Origin: an uncultured Christensenella sp. | GTDB taxonomy: Bacteria > Bacillota > Clostridia > Christensenellales > UBA1242 | Length of the DNA stretch: 64,000 nucleotides | Direction of reading: 5' to 3' | NCBI GenBank assembly: GCA_905195085.1 | Contig: CAJJUK010000001.1 | Location: 65,941-129,940 of the forward strand | Shown here: positions 16,857 through 26,424 of the stretch, piece after piece | How positions within the stretch are numbered: the first letter of the stretch is position 1 | How the letters are laid out: every line of letters begins with the position of its first letter | The notes under the pieces: generated by a model | The model's database searches: none | What the model was told of the DNA's origin: nothing | The model's input: the letters and a program-made list of their open reading frames with translations, nothing else | Translations under genes and position numbers: made by a program

Positions 16857-18195
16857 AAAATTTCTCCTTAAATTTCTCAATTTGCGATTTAGATAAGAAT
16901 TTTTGAACTTCAACTTGCTTACTGAAAAGTTGCAAGTCCTTGTCTTCTTTATTGATTATATCATATTTCAGATTGAATAACCTAAAATTTATAACACTTT
17001 TTTTAAGTAAATTGTCAAGTATAACACTGATGCAAGTTTTGTCTCTCAAAAGCTCCACACCCAGTTTGTTTTTTCTTTCTGCGATAATTGTGTATGCACA
17101 ATAGTTTGCCATTAGCAAAACTTCAAAAGCGTCAGCAAGTCCAGCAAGTCCTCCGCAAACATAGACATTTTCATGTCCCAAAATTTGTAAATTTTGATTT
17201 AAACAAGTTGGAGTCAACAAGAAGGTTTTTCTTTTAATCTTGCTAAATCTTACAACCTGGCAATTTTTTAAAACATCAATATTTTTAATAATTTTCTCTT
17301 GGTCTTCATCATCAAAAGCAGAAAAGAATTCCTCAAAAATTAAAACATTCTCCTTGTCATTATAACTGCATTTTAAACTTGCGTAAGGTCTTTTTTGCTG
17401 GCTGATTTCTCCGTTGAAATATGGCCTAAAAATCGCATTTCTAAGTCCACCCTGCCCTCTTCTTGCAGTGTTTTCTATGGAAATTTGTTTTTCGTCTGCA
17501 ATCTCAGATGGCATGACATATTCCTTATCCAACTCAATTATTGTCTTATAGACATTGTTATATTCCTCTTCAGTAAGATTGATGTAACAAACATCGTCAG
17601 AGACAAAGTTGAGTCTGTTTAAATCAACCGTAGTGGCATCAACAACCATTTTCTCTGGCTGAAAATAACAGATATGAAATTTTCCAACATATTTCTCCAA
17701 TTCATCAAGCAACACTTTCTCTGTGTTGTGCCCCGTTGCAATGACCGTTGTTTCTGTTTCGTTTATTGTATCAATCTTCATGTTGAAAATTTTAATTTTT
17801 TGGTTTGACAACAACAATTCTTTGACTTTACTCATGAAATTATCATCATAAACAAATCCAAAATCATTGAAATCATATCTTTTAGCAACAGAAATAAGAG
17901 GACTGTTCAAACACTCCAGTTCATATTTCATGTTGTCCGTCAAATATGTGTCATAAATGTCATTGTAATGTCTTTCTTGTCCATCACCCTGCTGATTCGG
18001 ACTTTTGTCAGCACCAAGTGCAATTTCCTCATCAGAAATGACATTTCTTTCTTTTTTATCTTCAAAATTGCAATCAAAAATATGCACATCAAAACCATTG
18101 TTGGCAAGAATAAAAGCAATTTCTGCACCTGCCAACCCACAACCAACAATTTTTATTGGCTTCTTTGAAAATTTTGGTGTGATGTTTTCAATCAT
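16840..18195 (-). CDS. trmFO: Divergent TrmFO/Gid-family flavoprotein, redox cysteines absent
   Basis: 451-residue FAD protein. The N-terminal dinucleotide site [21 protein letters not shown] is clear. Position between topA and hslV is the classical place of gid/trmFO, the folate-dependent tRNA m5U54 methyltransferase. Partial collinearity with that family is visible ([49 protein letters not shown]), but the segments holding the two catalytic cysteines in Bacillus TrmFO (LVCSNS and EGCMP) read ERHYND and SIENTA here, without cysteine. It may be a paralogue with another RNA target, as RlmFO in Mycoplasma, or have lost methylation. Overlaps topA by 4 nt (ATGA). Confidence 0.75.
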   Translation of the reverse strand: MIENITPKFSKKPIKIVGCGLAGAEIAFILANNGFDVHIFDCNFEDKKERNVISDEEIALGADKSPNQQGDGQERHYNDIYDTYLTDNMKYELECLNSPLISVAKRYDFNDFGFVYDDNFMSKVKELLLSNQKIKIFNMKIDTINETETTVIATGHNTEKVLLDELEKYVGKFHICYFQPEKMVVDATTVDLNRLNFVSDDVCYINLTEEEYNNVYKTIIELDKEYVMPSEIADEKQISIENTARRGQGGLRNAIFRPYFNGEISQQKRPYASLKCSYNDKENVLIFEEFFSAFDDEDQEKIIKNIDVLKNCQVVRFSKIKRKTFLLTPTCLNQNLQILGHENVYVCGGLAGLADAFEVLLMANYCAYTIIAERKNKLGVELLRDKTCISVILDNLLKKSVINFRLFNLKYDIINKEDKDLQLFSKQVEVQKFLSKSQIEKFKEKFYGKYF

Positions 18196-20252
18196 TCTTC
18201 TGCTGGAACCTCATATTTGCAAGATGAACACTTGATTTTCTTTCCTTTTTTGATGAGATATTTCCCACATTCAGGACACTTGTCACCTGTAGGAATATCC
18301 CAACTCATGAAATGACAACCTTCTTTGTCTTCACAAGCATAGAAAATTTTCCCTCTTTTGGTCTTAAATGCAAACACATTCTTTCCACAGTCTGGGCATT
18401 TTCCAACTGGTTTTTTGGAGTCATCTTCAAGAGGCTTGACATTCTTACATTTAGGGAAATTTGAGCAACCCAAAAACTTGCCATATCTCCCTTCTCTGAT
18501 AACCATCTTATGTCCACACTTGTCGCAAACGATGTCAGTTTCAATTGGTTGAGATTTCATAGTCACACTGCTTGCATCAGCATTTGCAAGCAAATCTTTG
18601 AAACCATTCCAAAAACTGTCGACAACACTGTGCCAATCATCTTTGTTTTCAGCAATATCATCCAAACGGTTTTCCATATGAGCCGTAAATTTCACATTAA
18701 TTACGCCACGGAAGAACTTTTCAAGATATTCAGTGATTTTTGTTCCAAGCTCGGTTGGAACAAGATATCTGCCTTCTTTTGTGCAATAATTTCTTGCCGT
18801 CAAAATTGTAATGGTTGCAGCATAAGTTGCAGGACGACCAATTCCTTTTTCTTCCATTGCCTTCACAAGACTTGCTTCAGTGTATCTTGCTGGTGGTTTT
18901 GTGAATTTTTGTTCTTCAGTAATTTTCAGAACTTTGACACTTTCCCCTTCATTAAGGACTGGAAGTTTGCTTATTTCTTGTTTTTCATCATCGGTATATT
19001 CTTTATAAACTGCAGTATAACCCGCAAATTCAAGAGTCTTTCCAACAGCCTTAAAATTGTAGTCATTCACATTGAATGTGACATTGACGTTTGAATATTC
19101 CGCCTCACTCATTTGGCTTGCAATGAAGCGTTCATAAATAAGTTTATAAAGTCTGTAATTATCTTTTGAAAGAGAATCTTTAACTTTCTCTGGTGTGATT
19201 TGCATTGAAATAGGTCTGATAGCTTCGTGTGCATCTTGTGCATTTTTCTTTGATGCATAGATGTTTGGTTTTTCTGGAATGTAATTTTTTCCGTATTTCT
19301 CAACGATAAAATCACGGCAAGCATTTTGTGCCTCAATGGAAACTCTTGTAGAGTCAGTTCTGATGTATGTGATAAGAGCAATCTTGCCTTCGCCCTTGAC
19401 TTCAACGCCTTCATACAACTCTTGTGCAGATGCAGTGGTTCTTTTCAAACTCATTCCAAGTTTGTTCAAAGCATCTTGTTGCATTGTGCTTGTGGTGAAA
19501 GGTGCAAGTGCATGAGACTTTGTTCTTCTCTTTGTTATGCTTTCAACGACAAAATTCTGACCTTTGATTGCGGACAAAATCTTTTCAACTTCTTCTTTGT
19601 TTGTTGGTTTGATTTTCTTGTTCTTATAAGATGTCAAAGAAGATTTGAATTTAATATCGTCTTTTTCATGCTCAGCAGTAACTGTCCAATATTCTTCCGG
19701 TTTAAAGTTTTGAATTTCTTTTTCTCTGTCAACAACAAGTTTCAAAGCAACAGATTGAACTCTTCCTGCTGAAAGTTTTGGGGCGATTTTTTTGGAAAGA
19801 ATTGGAGAAAGTTTATAGCCCACAATTCTGTCCATAACACGCCTTGCCTGTTGAGCATTGACAAGATTCAAATCTATCGCTCTTGGTTCTGTCAATGCTT
19901 TCAAAACTGCTTTCTTTGAAATTTCATTGAATTGAATACGACACTTTGTGTTTGGGTCCAATCCCAAAACATGAGCAACGTGCCATGAAATTGCCTCCCC
20001 TTCTCTATCAGGGTCGGTTGCAATCAAAACTTCATCAGCTTTTTTCGCTTTGCTCTTGAGTTCCTCAATAAGTTGTTTCTTATCAGGATTGTTTTCATAG
20101 TGTGGTTCATAATTATTGTTTAAATCAATAGCAAATGATTTTGCTGGCAAATCTCTGATATGTCCTTTTGTGGCAAACACTTCGTAACCATCTCCGAGAT
20201 ATTTTTTCAATGTGTCCCTTTTTGCTGGGGCTTCTATAACAACAAGTTTCAA
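18192..20252 (-). CDS. topA: DNA topoisomerase I
   Basis: 686-residue type IA topoisomerase relaxing negative supercoils. Toprim domain (LVVIEAPAKRDTLKKYL, ATDPDREGEAISWH), active-site tyrosine in TYIRTDSTR, and three C-terminal zinc-finger modules (CDKCGHKM...CSNFPKC, CPDCGKNV...CEDKEGC, CPECGKYL...CSSCKY). Starts at TTG 20252, 8 nt after AAGGAG (20261-20266); no ATG fits. In operon with dprA upstream and trmFO downstream. Confidence 0.97.
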   Translation of the reverse strand: MKLVVIEAPAKRDTLKKYLGDGYEVFATKGHIRDLPAKSFAIDLNNNYEPHYENNPDKKQLIEELKSKAKKADEVLIATDPDREGEAISWHVAHVLGLDPNTKCRIQFNEISKKAVLKALTEPRAIDLNLVNAQQARRVMDRIVGYKLSPILSKKIAPKLSAGRVQSVALKLVVDREKEIQNFKPEEYWTVTAEHEKDDIKFKSSLTSYKNKKIKPTNKEEVEKILSAIKGQNFVVESITKRRTKSHALAPFTTSTMQQDALNKLGMSLKRTTASAQELYEGVEVKGEGKIALITYIRTDSTRVSIEAQNACRDFIVEKYGKNYIPEKPNIYASKKNAQDAHEAIRPISMQITPEKVKDSLSKDNYRLYKLIYERFIASQMSEAEYSNVNVTFNVNDYNFKAVGKTLEFAGYTAVYKEYTDDEKQEISKLPVLNEGESVKVLKITEEQKFTKPPARYTEASLVKAMEEKGIGRPATYAATITILTARNYCTKEGRYLVPTELGTKITEYLEKFFRGVINVKFTAHMENRLDDIAENKDDWHSVVDSFWNGFKDLLANADASSVTMKSQPIETDIVCDKCGHKMVIREGRYGKFLGCSNFPKCKNVKPLEDDSKKPVGKCPDCGKNVFAFKTKRGKIFYACEDKEGCHFMSWDIPTGDKCPECGKYLIKKGKKIKCSSCKYEVPAEE

Positions 20253-20360
20253 AATTTAAACTCCTTTTCGCTTTTTATGTAATCAAAAGTCGCCTTTCTA
20301 AGAATATACAAAACCAATTTGTAAATTCCTTTCCGCTCACTGCTATGATTGATTGCCCAA

Positions 20361-21431
20361 TCAAATCAAAGCGTAACATTGCGCTGGCAACTTTCTTATT
20401 AAACCACGAATTTCCAATGTTGTCAAACAACTGTTTAAAATATTAACAGGAATTTTGGTTTTTCTTGACAAGTAATCAAAATCTTTTTCTCCGTCAGACA
20501 GCGCGTCAACAACTGCTTTTTCATCAAAACTCAGTGTCAACACCTTTTGCTTCTCTGCTTTCTTCATTCCGTAGAAATCAACAATCTCATCAGCAGACAA
20601 CACACATTCTGCCTGACCAGATTTGATAAGTTGATTTGTCAATTCGCTTTTGTTGCTGGTTATGTTGCCAGGAACGGCAAAGATATCCCTGCCGTATTCC
20701 AAGGCATATTCTTTTGTGTGAATTGTTCCACTCTTAATCCCCGCTTCAACAATCAAAACTCCGTCGCTAAGTCCGGCAACGATTCTGTTTCTTCGCGGAA
20801 AAGTGTATCTCTTTGGTTTGAAAGATGGTGGATATTCAGAAAGCAACAATCCTTTTTCTGCGATTTCCAAAGAAAGTGTTGTATTTGTGGCTGGATATAT
20901 GTTGTTAAATCCACTGCCTACAACAGCAATTGTTTTTCCACCAACCGCAAGAGTCCTTTTGTGTGCGATTTCATCAACTCCATAGCAAAGACCACTAACC
21001 ACAACCAATCCACTTTGTGCAAGTTTTTCTGAAAATTTCTCTGTCACAATTCTGCCATAATTCGATGGCATACGTGTGCCGACAACTGCAACAGATTTTT
21101 GATTTGCAAGACTTAAGTCTCCCCTAGCATACAAAATCAATGGTCTGTCTGGCAAATCTCTTAATTTTTCAGGATATTCATCAGAAAAAATTGTCACAAT
21201 TTCAATGCCATTTCTTTGCATATTATCAATTGAAGAGTCAAGAACTCTTTTGTCATAGCTTGACACAAGTTTATGATATTCTTCTGTTGTCAAGATGCTC
21301 AAAACCTTAGAGTTTCTCAGCATACTATCAACAGAAAAATCTTCAAGAGAGTCCAAAATGCTCTCCTGCTTTTTTATTGATAATTCAAAAGCTGATAAAA
21401 ACACCAACAATCTATCTTTATCTGATAACAA
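20361..21431 (-). CDS. dprA: DNA processing protein DprA (Smf)
   Basis: 356 residues. Loads RecA on incoming single-stranded DNA during transformation. N-terminal helical region, then the Rossmann-like core (SVAVVGTRMPSNYG, VVSGLCYGVDEIAH, GGKTIAVVGSG, FPRRNRIVAGLS, VPGNI) and a C-terminal winged helix (AVVDALSDGEKDFDYLSRKTKI). Starts at TTG 21431, 7 nt after AAGGAG (21439-21444). Immediately downstream of comM, another competence-linked gene. Confidence 0.95.
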   Translation of the reverse strand: MLSDKDRLLVFLSAFELSIKKQESILDSLEDFSVDSMLRNSKVLSILTTEEYHKLVSSYDKRVLDSSIDNMQRNGIEIVTIFSDEYPEKLRDLPDRPLILYARGDLSLANQKSVAVVGTRMPSNYGRIVTEKFSEKLAQSGLVVVSGLCYGVDEIAHKRTLAVGGKTIAVVGSGFNNIYPATNTTLSLEIAEKGLLLSEYPPSFKPKRYTFPRRNRIVAGLSDGVLIVEAGIKSGTIHTKEYALEYGRDIFAVPGNITSNKSELTNQLIKSGQAECVLSADEIVDFYGMKKAEKQKVLTLSFDEKAVVDALSDGEKDFDYLSRKTKIPVNILNSCLTTLEIRGLIRKLPAQCYALI

Positions 21432-21462
21432 CCTTTTCTCCTTTCTATTAATGCTGTTTTAT

Positions 21463-23004
21463 TTATATATTCCAATATTTTCTGTCAAGTCCACGATATG
21501 AAATTGCTTCTGCAATGTGCTGTGGTTGAATGTTTTCTTCTCCAGCAAGGTCAGCAATTGTTCTTGCAACCTTCAAAATTCTATCATGTGCTCTTGCACT
21601 CAACTTCAAACTTGTAAATGCCTGTTCCATCAAACTTTGACATTCTTTTGAAAGTGAACAGAATTTCTTAGTCTGGGGAACACTCATTTTGGAATTTGAA
21701 AATGTCTTAGAATTTTTAAATCTTTCAAGTTGAATTTTTCTAGCCTTATCCACTCTTTGTTTGATGCTTGCAGAACTCTCTTCTTTCTGCTCTTTGTTTA
21801 AGTCAGAATAAGAGATATTGTCAACTTCAACATGAATGTCAATTCTGTCCATAATTGGCCCAGAAATTTTGGACAAATATTTATGTATCTGTGCCGGCGA
21901 ACATTTGCACTCTCTGTCCTTTGAACCATAGTTTCCACATGGGCAAGGATTCATGCTGGCAATCAGAGTGAAACTTGCAGGATATGTCACCGTTTGATTT
22001 GCTCTTGCCACAGTAATGCTCCCATCTTCAAGCGGTTGTCTTAATGTTTCAATCAAATGCCTTGAATATTCTGGAAATTCATCCAAATAAAGCACTCCAT
22101 TGTGTGCAAGACTGATTTCTCCTGGTTTGCTGTGATTGCCACCACCAGTCATACTGACAGTTGATGCAGTGTGATGTGGTGTTCTGAAAGGTCTTTCTGT
22201 GATTATTCCCTTCTTCAAATCAAGTTCACCCGCAATGGAATGAATTTTTGTCACTTCAAGTGCTTCTTCAAATGTCAGGTCTGGCAAGATTCCAGAGAAA
22301 CACTTTGCAAGCATACTCTTTCCACTTCCTGGCGGACCAATCATCAAAACATTATGACCACCAGCCGCAGCAATCTCCAATGCTCTCTTTGCTGATGCCT
22401 GTCCCTTGACATTTTCAAAGTCCAATTTGTTGTTGTTTGTTTTTGCAACTTCTTCAAAAGATTTTGTTTCCAATCTTTCAAATGTAACTTGATTCTCGCC
22501 ATTCAAAAACTCAACAACTTCTCTCAAATTAGAAAAGGCATAAATTTCCATTCCTGAAATAAATTTCGCCTCTTCACTGTTCTCCTTTGGCAAAATAAAC
22601 TTCGTGTATCCCATGTTCCTTGCACTGATAAGAATTGGCAAAACTCCACGAACTTTCTTGATCGTTCCGTCCAAAGATAACTCGCCTATGAAAATGAAAT
22701 CTTTATATTTTTTCGTTTTTATTTGTTCTGATGCAGACAAAATTCCAACTGCAATTCCGAGATCATAAAATGGTCCCTCTTTCTTGACATCAGCAGGTGC
22801 AAGATTAATTGTATAATGTTTGACAGGATATTCAAAACCAGAGTTTCTTATTGCGGATTTAACTCTATCTTTCGCTTCTTTAACAGCAGTATCACCAAGT
22901 CCAACAATTTCAAAATGAGGGACACCACCAATTATATCTGTTTCTATTTGAGTTAAAAATCCATCAATGCCAGTCAAACCAAAACTTTGAACTTTAGATA
23001 ACAT
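21463..23004 (-). CDS. comM: ComM/YifB-type Mg-chelatase-like ATPase
   Basis: 513-residue AAA+ helicase of the YifB family, linked to branch migration in natural transformation. N-terminal ChlI-like domain (GLTGIDGFLTQIETDIIGGVPHFEIVGL), Walker A GPPGSGKSML, Walker B GVLYLDEFPEY, MNPCPCGNYG zinc-like motif, and C-terminal LSARAHDRILKVARTIADLAG. Start taken at ATG 23004 with AGGGG upstream; the longer frame adds a hydrophobic stretch not found in the family. First gene of the dprA-topA-hslVU operon. Confidence 0.93.
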   Translation of the reverse strand: MLSKVQSFGLTGIDGFLTQIETDIIGGVPHFEIVGLGDTAVKEAKDRVKSAIRNSGFEYPVKHYTINLAPADVKKEGPFYDLGIAVGILSASEQIKTKKYKDFIFIGELSLDGTIKKVRGVLPILISARNMGYTKFILPKENSEEAKFISGMEIYAFSNLREVVEFLNGENQVTFERLETKSFEEVAKTNNNKLDFENVKGQASAKRALEIAAAGGHNVLMIGPPGSGKSMLAKCFSGILPDLTFEEALEVTKIHSIAGELDLKKGIITERPFRTPHHTASTVSMTGGGNHSKPGEISLAHNGVLYLDEFPEYSRHLIETLRQPLEDGSITVARANQTVTYPASFTLIASMNPCPCGNYGSKDRECKCSPAQIHKYLSKISGPIMDRIDIHVEVDNISYSDLNKEQKEESSASIKQRVDKARKIQLERFKNSKTFSNSKMSVPQTKKFCSLSKECQSLMEQAFTSLKLSARAHDRILKVARTIADLAGEENIQPQHIAEAISYRGLDRKYWNI

Positions 23005-23089
23005 ACAAACCCCTAAAACCAATATCATAAAGTATACCAAAAAATTCAAACTTATCAAAATGATTTGTTCAAATAATCACAAAATGCAA

Positions 23090-23117
23090 TAAAAAAACAA
23101 ACCATAAAAGATTTGTT
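23090..23117 (-). terminator. Terminator after the 122-aa membrane protein
   Basis: On the minus strand AACAAA-TC / GG-TTTGTT stem (23112-23117 with 23096-23101) followed by seven T. Separates this gene from comM. Confidence 0.6.
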
Positions 23118-23126
23118 TTCTTAATT

Positions 23127-23495
23127 TTAGTAGAAAATCATTCCAAGCAAAAATGCAACAGCACAAGCAAAACAAAACACAATCACAAACCATTTGATGA
23201 TTTTGTCTTTCAGTGTTTTCTTGGAGAACTCTTTTTTAAATTGAGCAACATTACTGTCAAAATATTCTGCTGTTGTTTGTTTATTGTTGACTGTTTCAGC
23301 CCTAAAAATCTTAAATCTTTCTTCCAATTCCTTTTGAAAATCCGTGAAATATTTATAGATCTGCCAACAGCCCCAAAACAAAGACAACAAAAGAAGAATG
23401 GCAAGCACAAAATAAGCAAAACCTGCCCAAACATTAACCAAGATAGCAAAAATGCCTGCCAACACAATGGCAACGATTGTGATTATATAAGCCAT
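23127..23495 (-). CDS. Small three-span membrane protein, unknown
   Basis: 122 residues with membrane segments at about 4-25, 27-46 and 100-120 and a charged, probably cytoplasmic, central part. No known domain. SD GAGGGAAG just before ATG 23495. Neighbour of another small three-span protein (23532-23873), which suggests a small membrane-protein pair. Confidence 0.55.
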   Translation of the reverse strand: MAYIITIVAIVLAGIFAILVNVWAGFAYFVLAILLLLSLFWGCWQIYKYFTDFQKELEERFKIFRAETVNNKQTTAEYFDSNVAQFKKEFSKKTLKDKIIKWFVIVFCFACAVAFLLGMIFY

Positions 23496-23531
23496 TCTTC
23501 CCTCGTAAAATATTGACTTGATGTCAACCTA

Positions 23532-23873
23532 TTAGATAAGAGCAAAAATATAGATAACGACAATAACAACTGTTGCAACAATCCAGCAAATTAACCACCA
23601 GATATTTCTCTTTCTTCTAGTCCAATAGAAACCAAGCCAAATTGCAATGATGTAAGCAAGACACTCACCAATTGATTGGAAAGCGCTGGCAACTTGTGGG
23701 CTGTTTTCCTTGAAAATCAATCTCAAAATCAAAGCAATTGCAATGAACATAATTGCAAAGTAAGCAACACAGTCCAAAATTTTTGTTGATGACCAAGTGC
23801 GTGTTGATTTAGTCACAGTTTTTGAATTTGAGCTTGAACTTGAAGATGACGATTTTTTCTTTTTTTCTGCCAT
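23532..23873 (-). CDS. Ser-rich N-terminus, three-span membrane protein, unknown
   Basis: 113 residues: a Lys/Ser tract (KKKKSSSSSSSSNSK) followed by three membrane segments (about 33-52, 62-82 and 90-112). No recognised family. SD AAAAGGAG, 6 nt before ATG 23873. Upstream lies an inverted repeat (23903-23951) overlapping the likely promoter. Confidence 0.55.
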   Translation of the reverse strand: MAEKKKKSSSSSSSSNSKTVTKSTRTWSSTKILDCVAYFAIMFIAIALILRLIFKENSPQVASAFQSIGECLAYIIAIWLGFYWTRRKRNIWWLICWIVATVVIVVIYIFALI

Positions 23874-23902
23874 TTTTTTACTCCTTTTATATTTTATATG
23901 TC

Positions 23903-23951
23903 AAAACGGTTTCGAATTTCAATAACAAATTATTCAAAATCAAACCGTTTG
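23903..23951. repeat. Inverted repeat upstream of the 113-aa gene
   Basis: AAAACGGTTT (23903-23912) and AAACCGTTT (23943-23951) form a 9-bp stem with a loop of about 30 nt; each arm is itself nearly palindromic. No T tract, so an operator is as likely as a terminator for rny. Confidence 0.4.
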
Positions 23952-23961
23952 CATACCAACA

Positions 23962-25545
23962 TTATTTCGCAGTTTCTGTGAATCTGCTTTCTCTGATGAC
24001 ATTGACTTTGATTTGTCCAGGATATTGCATTTCATTTTCAATCTTTGTTGCAATATCTTTTGCCAAGAACATCGCCTGACTGTCGGAGATTTGGTCAGGT
24101 TTAACAATAATTCTCACCTCTCTTCCCGCTTGAACGGCATATGACTTATCAACGCCCTCAAAGCCATTTGCAATTTCTTCAAGTTGTTGCAAACGTTTGA
24201 TATAGTTCTCAAAACTATCTCTTCTTGCACCAGGTCTTGAACTTGAAATTGCATCTGCCACCTGAACAATAACTGCCTCAATTGATTTGAATTCAACATC
24301 AAAGTGATGTGCTTCAATGCAGTGAACAACTGCTTCGCTTTCTCCATATTTTCTTGCATATTCCACACCGAGTTGAACATGAGTTCCTTCCATTTCATGA
24401 TCAAGAGCTTTCCCAAGATCATGCAAAAGTCCACCACGTTTTGCAACTTTGATGTTTGCTCCCATTTCGCTTGCAAGAAGCCCTGCAATGATGGAAGTTT
24501 CAATGGAATGTTTCAAAACATTTTGTCCATAACTTGTTCTATATTTCAAACGCCCAAGAATTTTCACAAGTTCAGGATTCAAGTTGAAAATGCCAGTTTC
24601 ATTGCAAGCTTCGTCACCAGCTTGTTTGATGATTCTGTCAACTTCTTTTTGCATCTTTTCAACAATTTCTTCAATTCTTGTTGGATGAATTCTTCCATCG
24701 GCAATCAATTTCTCAAGAGAAAGTCTAGCAACCTCTCTTCTTATTGGATCAAATCCTGAAATTGTGATTGTCTCAGGAGTGTCATCAACGATAAGTTCAA
24801 CACCTGTTGCGGCTTCAATTGCTCTGATATTTCTCCCTTCACGACCAATAATTCTTCCTTTCATTTCGTCATTTGGAAGAGAGACAACAGAAACTGTCAT
24901 TTCACTAGCCGTTTCAGTTGCACATCTTTGAAGTGCTTGGCCGATGATCCAACGAGCCTTGTTTTCCCCTTCTTCTTTGGCATCATCTTCAATTTTCTTA
25001 ACGATGACAGCAGCTTCTTTTTGTGCATCATTTTTCATGTTTGCAATAAGCATATCTTTTGCTTCTTGCTTGGAAAGTTTGGCAGTTTTTTCAAGTTCTT
25101 CCAAAATCTGCTCCTTCAAACTTTCTTGTTCTTGCTTCAATTTTTCCAAATTTTCTTTCATTGAAACAATTTCTTTCTTTTCTTCGTCAAGTTGTTCATT
25201 TTTCTTGTCTGCAGCAAGTTCTTTTTTCTCTATATATTCTTCTCTTTGGTTGAGACGCTCTTCAAGTTTAACAACCTCGGCACGTCTTTCTTTCACTTCT
25301 AGCTCAACTTCATCTTTGTATTTTTGAGCCTGTTCTTTGCTTTCAATGATAGCCTCTTTCTTTATTGTCTTAGCTTCTGCATACGCATCTTCAATAATCT
25401 TAATAGCATTAGATTTGTTTTTTTCAATTTTTTTACTGCTATAAATTTTATATACTACCAGCCCAATGGCAAGTCCAACAAGGAATAATACAACCGATAT
25501 AACCGACACGATAGCAGGAGAGACATTTAACAAAATACCACTCAT
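23962..25545 (-). CDS. rny: Ribonuclease Y
   Basis: 527-residue membrane-anchored endoribonuclease that starts mRNA turnover in Firmicutes. One N-terminal membrane helix (about 9-31), a long Glu/Lys coiled coil to about residue 200, KH domain (GRIIGREGRNIRAIEAATGVEL), and HD domain with HDLGKALDHE. SD AAAAGGGG before ATG 25545. Single gene. Confidence 0.97.
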   Translation of the reverse strand: MSGILLNVSPAIVSVISVVLFLVGLAIGLVVYKIYSSKKIEKNKSNAIKIIEDAYAEAKTIKKEAIIESKEQAQKYKDEVELEVKERRAEVVKLEERLNQREEYIEKKELAADKKNEQLDEEKKEIVSMKENLEKLKQEQESLKEQILEELEKTAKLSKQEAKDMLIANMKNDAQKEAAVIVKKIEDDAKEEGENKARWIIGQALQRCATETASEMTVSVVSLPNDEMKGRIIGREGRNIRAIEAATGVELIVDDTPETITISGFDPIRREVARLSLEKLIADGRIHPTRIEEIVEKMQKEVDRIIKQAGDEACNETGIFNLNPELVKILGRLKYRTSYGQNVLKHSIETSIIAGLLASEMGANIKVAKRGGLLHDLGKALDHEMEGTHVQLGVEYARKYGESEAVVHCIEAHHFDVEFKSIEAVIVQVADAISSSRPGARRDSFENYIKRLQQLEEIANGFEGVDKSYAVQAGREVRIIVKPDQISDSQAMFLAKDIATKIENEMQYPGQIKVNVIRESRFTETAK

Positions 25546-25587
25546 ACTATATTCCCCTTTTTAATAAGTTTTGTTGCCAATATGACG

Positions 25588-25632
25588 AAAAATAAAAGGC
25601 AAACTTACTTACATAAAAAGTTTACCTTTTTT
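25588..25632 (-). terminator. Terminator after the 193-aa gene
   Basis: Minus strand GGTAAAC (25620-25626) pairs with GTTTGCC (25598-25604), one G-T pair, followed by TTTTATTTTT. Confidence 0.65.
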
Positions 25633-25704
25633 TGACTTCTTTGTCAAATATTTATTAAATATTTTTATAAATACCAATCAAAACACAAACAAATCGCAAG
25701 TTTT

Positions 25705-26286
25705 TTATCTGTCACCAAGTTCTCTTTTGGCTTCAGATTCAATCACCGCAATGGCATCATTCAAGACTTTTCTAGTTGCAGGATTTTTTCTTGCAATATC
25801 CGAATCTTTCAATGTAACCGTAAGATTTCTCGGATTCAGTCTGTTGCAATCCAGTGCAATAAAAGCAGGCTTATCTTCAATGATAGCTCTGAGTCCATGC
25901 AAAGAATTTTCTTGTTCAGAAGGTTCAAAATTGGTTTTGATAAAGTCATAAACATGAGCATCATTTCCCACCTTATCACAAAGATAAACAGGCATTTTGT
26001 CGAAATTTACTGTCGGATAAAATTTTTCTTCGTATTCAAATCCTTTTGGAACAACACACTTTCTTTCAAAACGAACACTGATATAAATTTTGCAATTTCT
26101 TATAATTTTTTTGATATCTTCTTCATTTTCTGCATCTTGATCTCTGAACACTTTGAGATATTCCCAATGTGCAGTCACCTTACATACATAACCTGTGTAG
26201 TCAGAAGAACTCCCACCAGTCACTTGATTCAACGCTCTGCTCAAATCACCCAATTTGATTTTGTGAACTCTGTTTACCTTTTCCAT
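25705..26286 (-). CDS. Hypothetical soluble protein
   Basis: 193 residues, no membrane segment or signal peptide and no motif I recognise. Contains a tryptophan/tyrosine-rich N-terminal part (GYVCKVTAHWEYLKVFRDQ) and a basic C-terminal helix (TRKVLNDAIAVIESEAKREL). GAGGGTGG SD before ATG 26286, own terminator downstream; monocistronic. Composition like its neighbours. Confidence 0.6.
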   Translation of the reverse strand: MEKVNRVHKIKLGDLSRALNQVTGGSSSDYTGYVCKVTAHWEYLKVFRDQDAENEEDIKKIIRNCKIYISVRFERKCVVPKGFEYEEKFYPTVNFDKMPVYLCDKVGNDAHVYDFIKTNFEPSEQENSLHGLRAIIEDKPAFIALDCNRLNPRNLTVTLKDSDIARKNPATRKVLNDAIAVIESEAKRELGDR

Positions 26287-26344
26287 CTTCCACCCTCTTT
26301 ATTAAGAGTTTAACACAAAGCCATTTGCTTGTCAATACTGAATT

Positions 26345-26380
26345 TACGCATAAAAAATCGCCAGCGTAATGCCAGCGAAA
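26345..26380 (-). terminator. Possible terminator after clpX
   Basis: Contains GCCAGCG twice, separated by TAAT, ending in TCGC/GCGA complementarity and followed on the minus strand by TTTTTTAT. The stem has an internal mismatch, so this is a weak terminator or simply a short direct repeat. Confidence 0.35.
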
Positions 26381-26424
26381 TTTTACAATTAATGTGATGT
26401 TAATTCAAAAAACATTCTTCTTCA

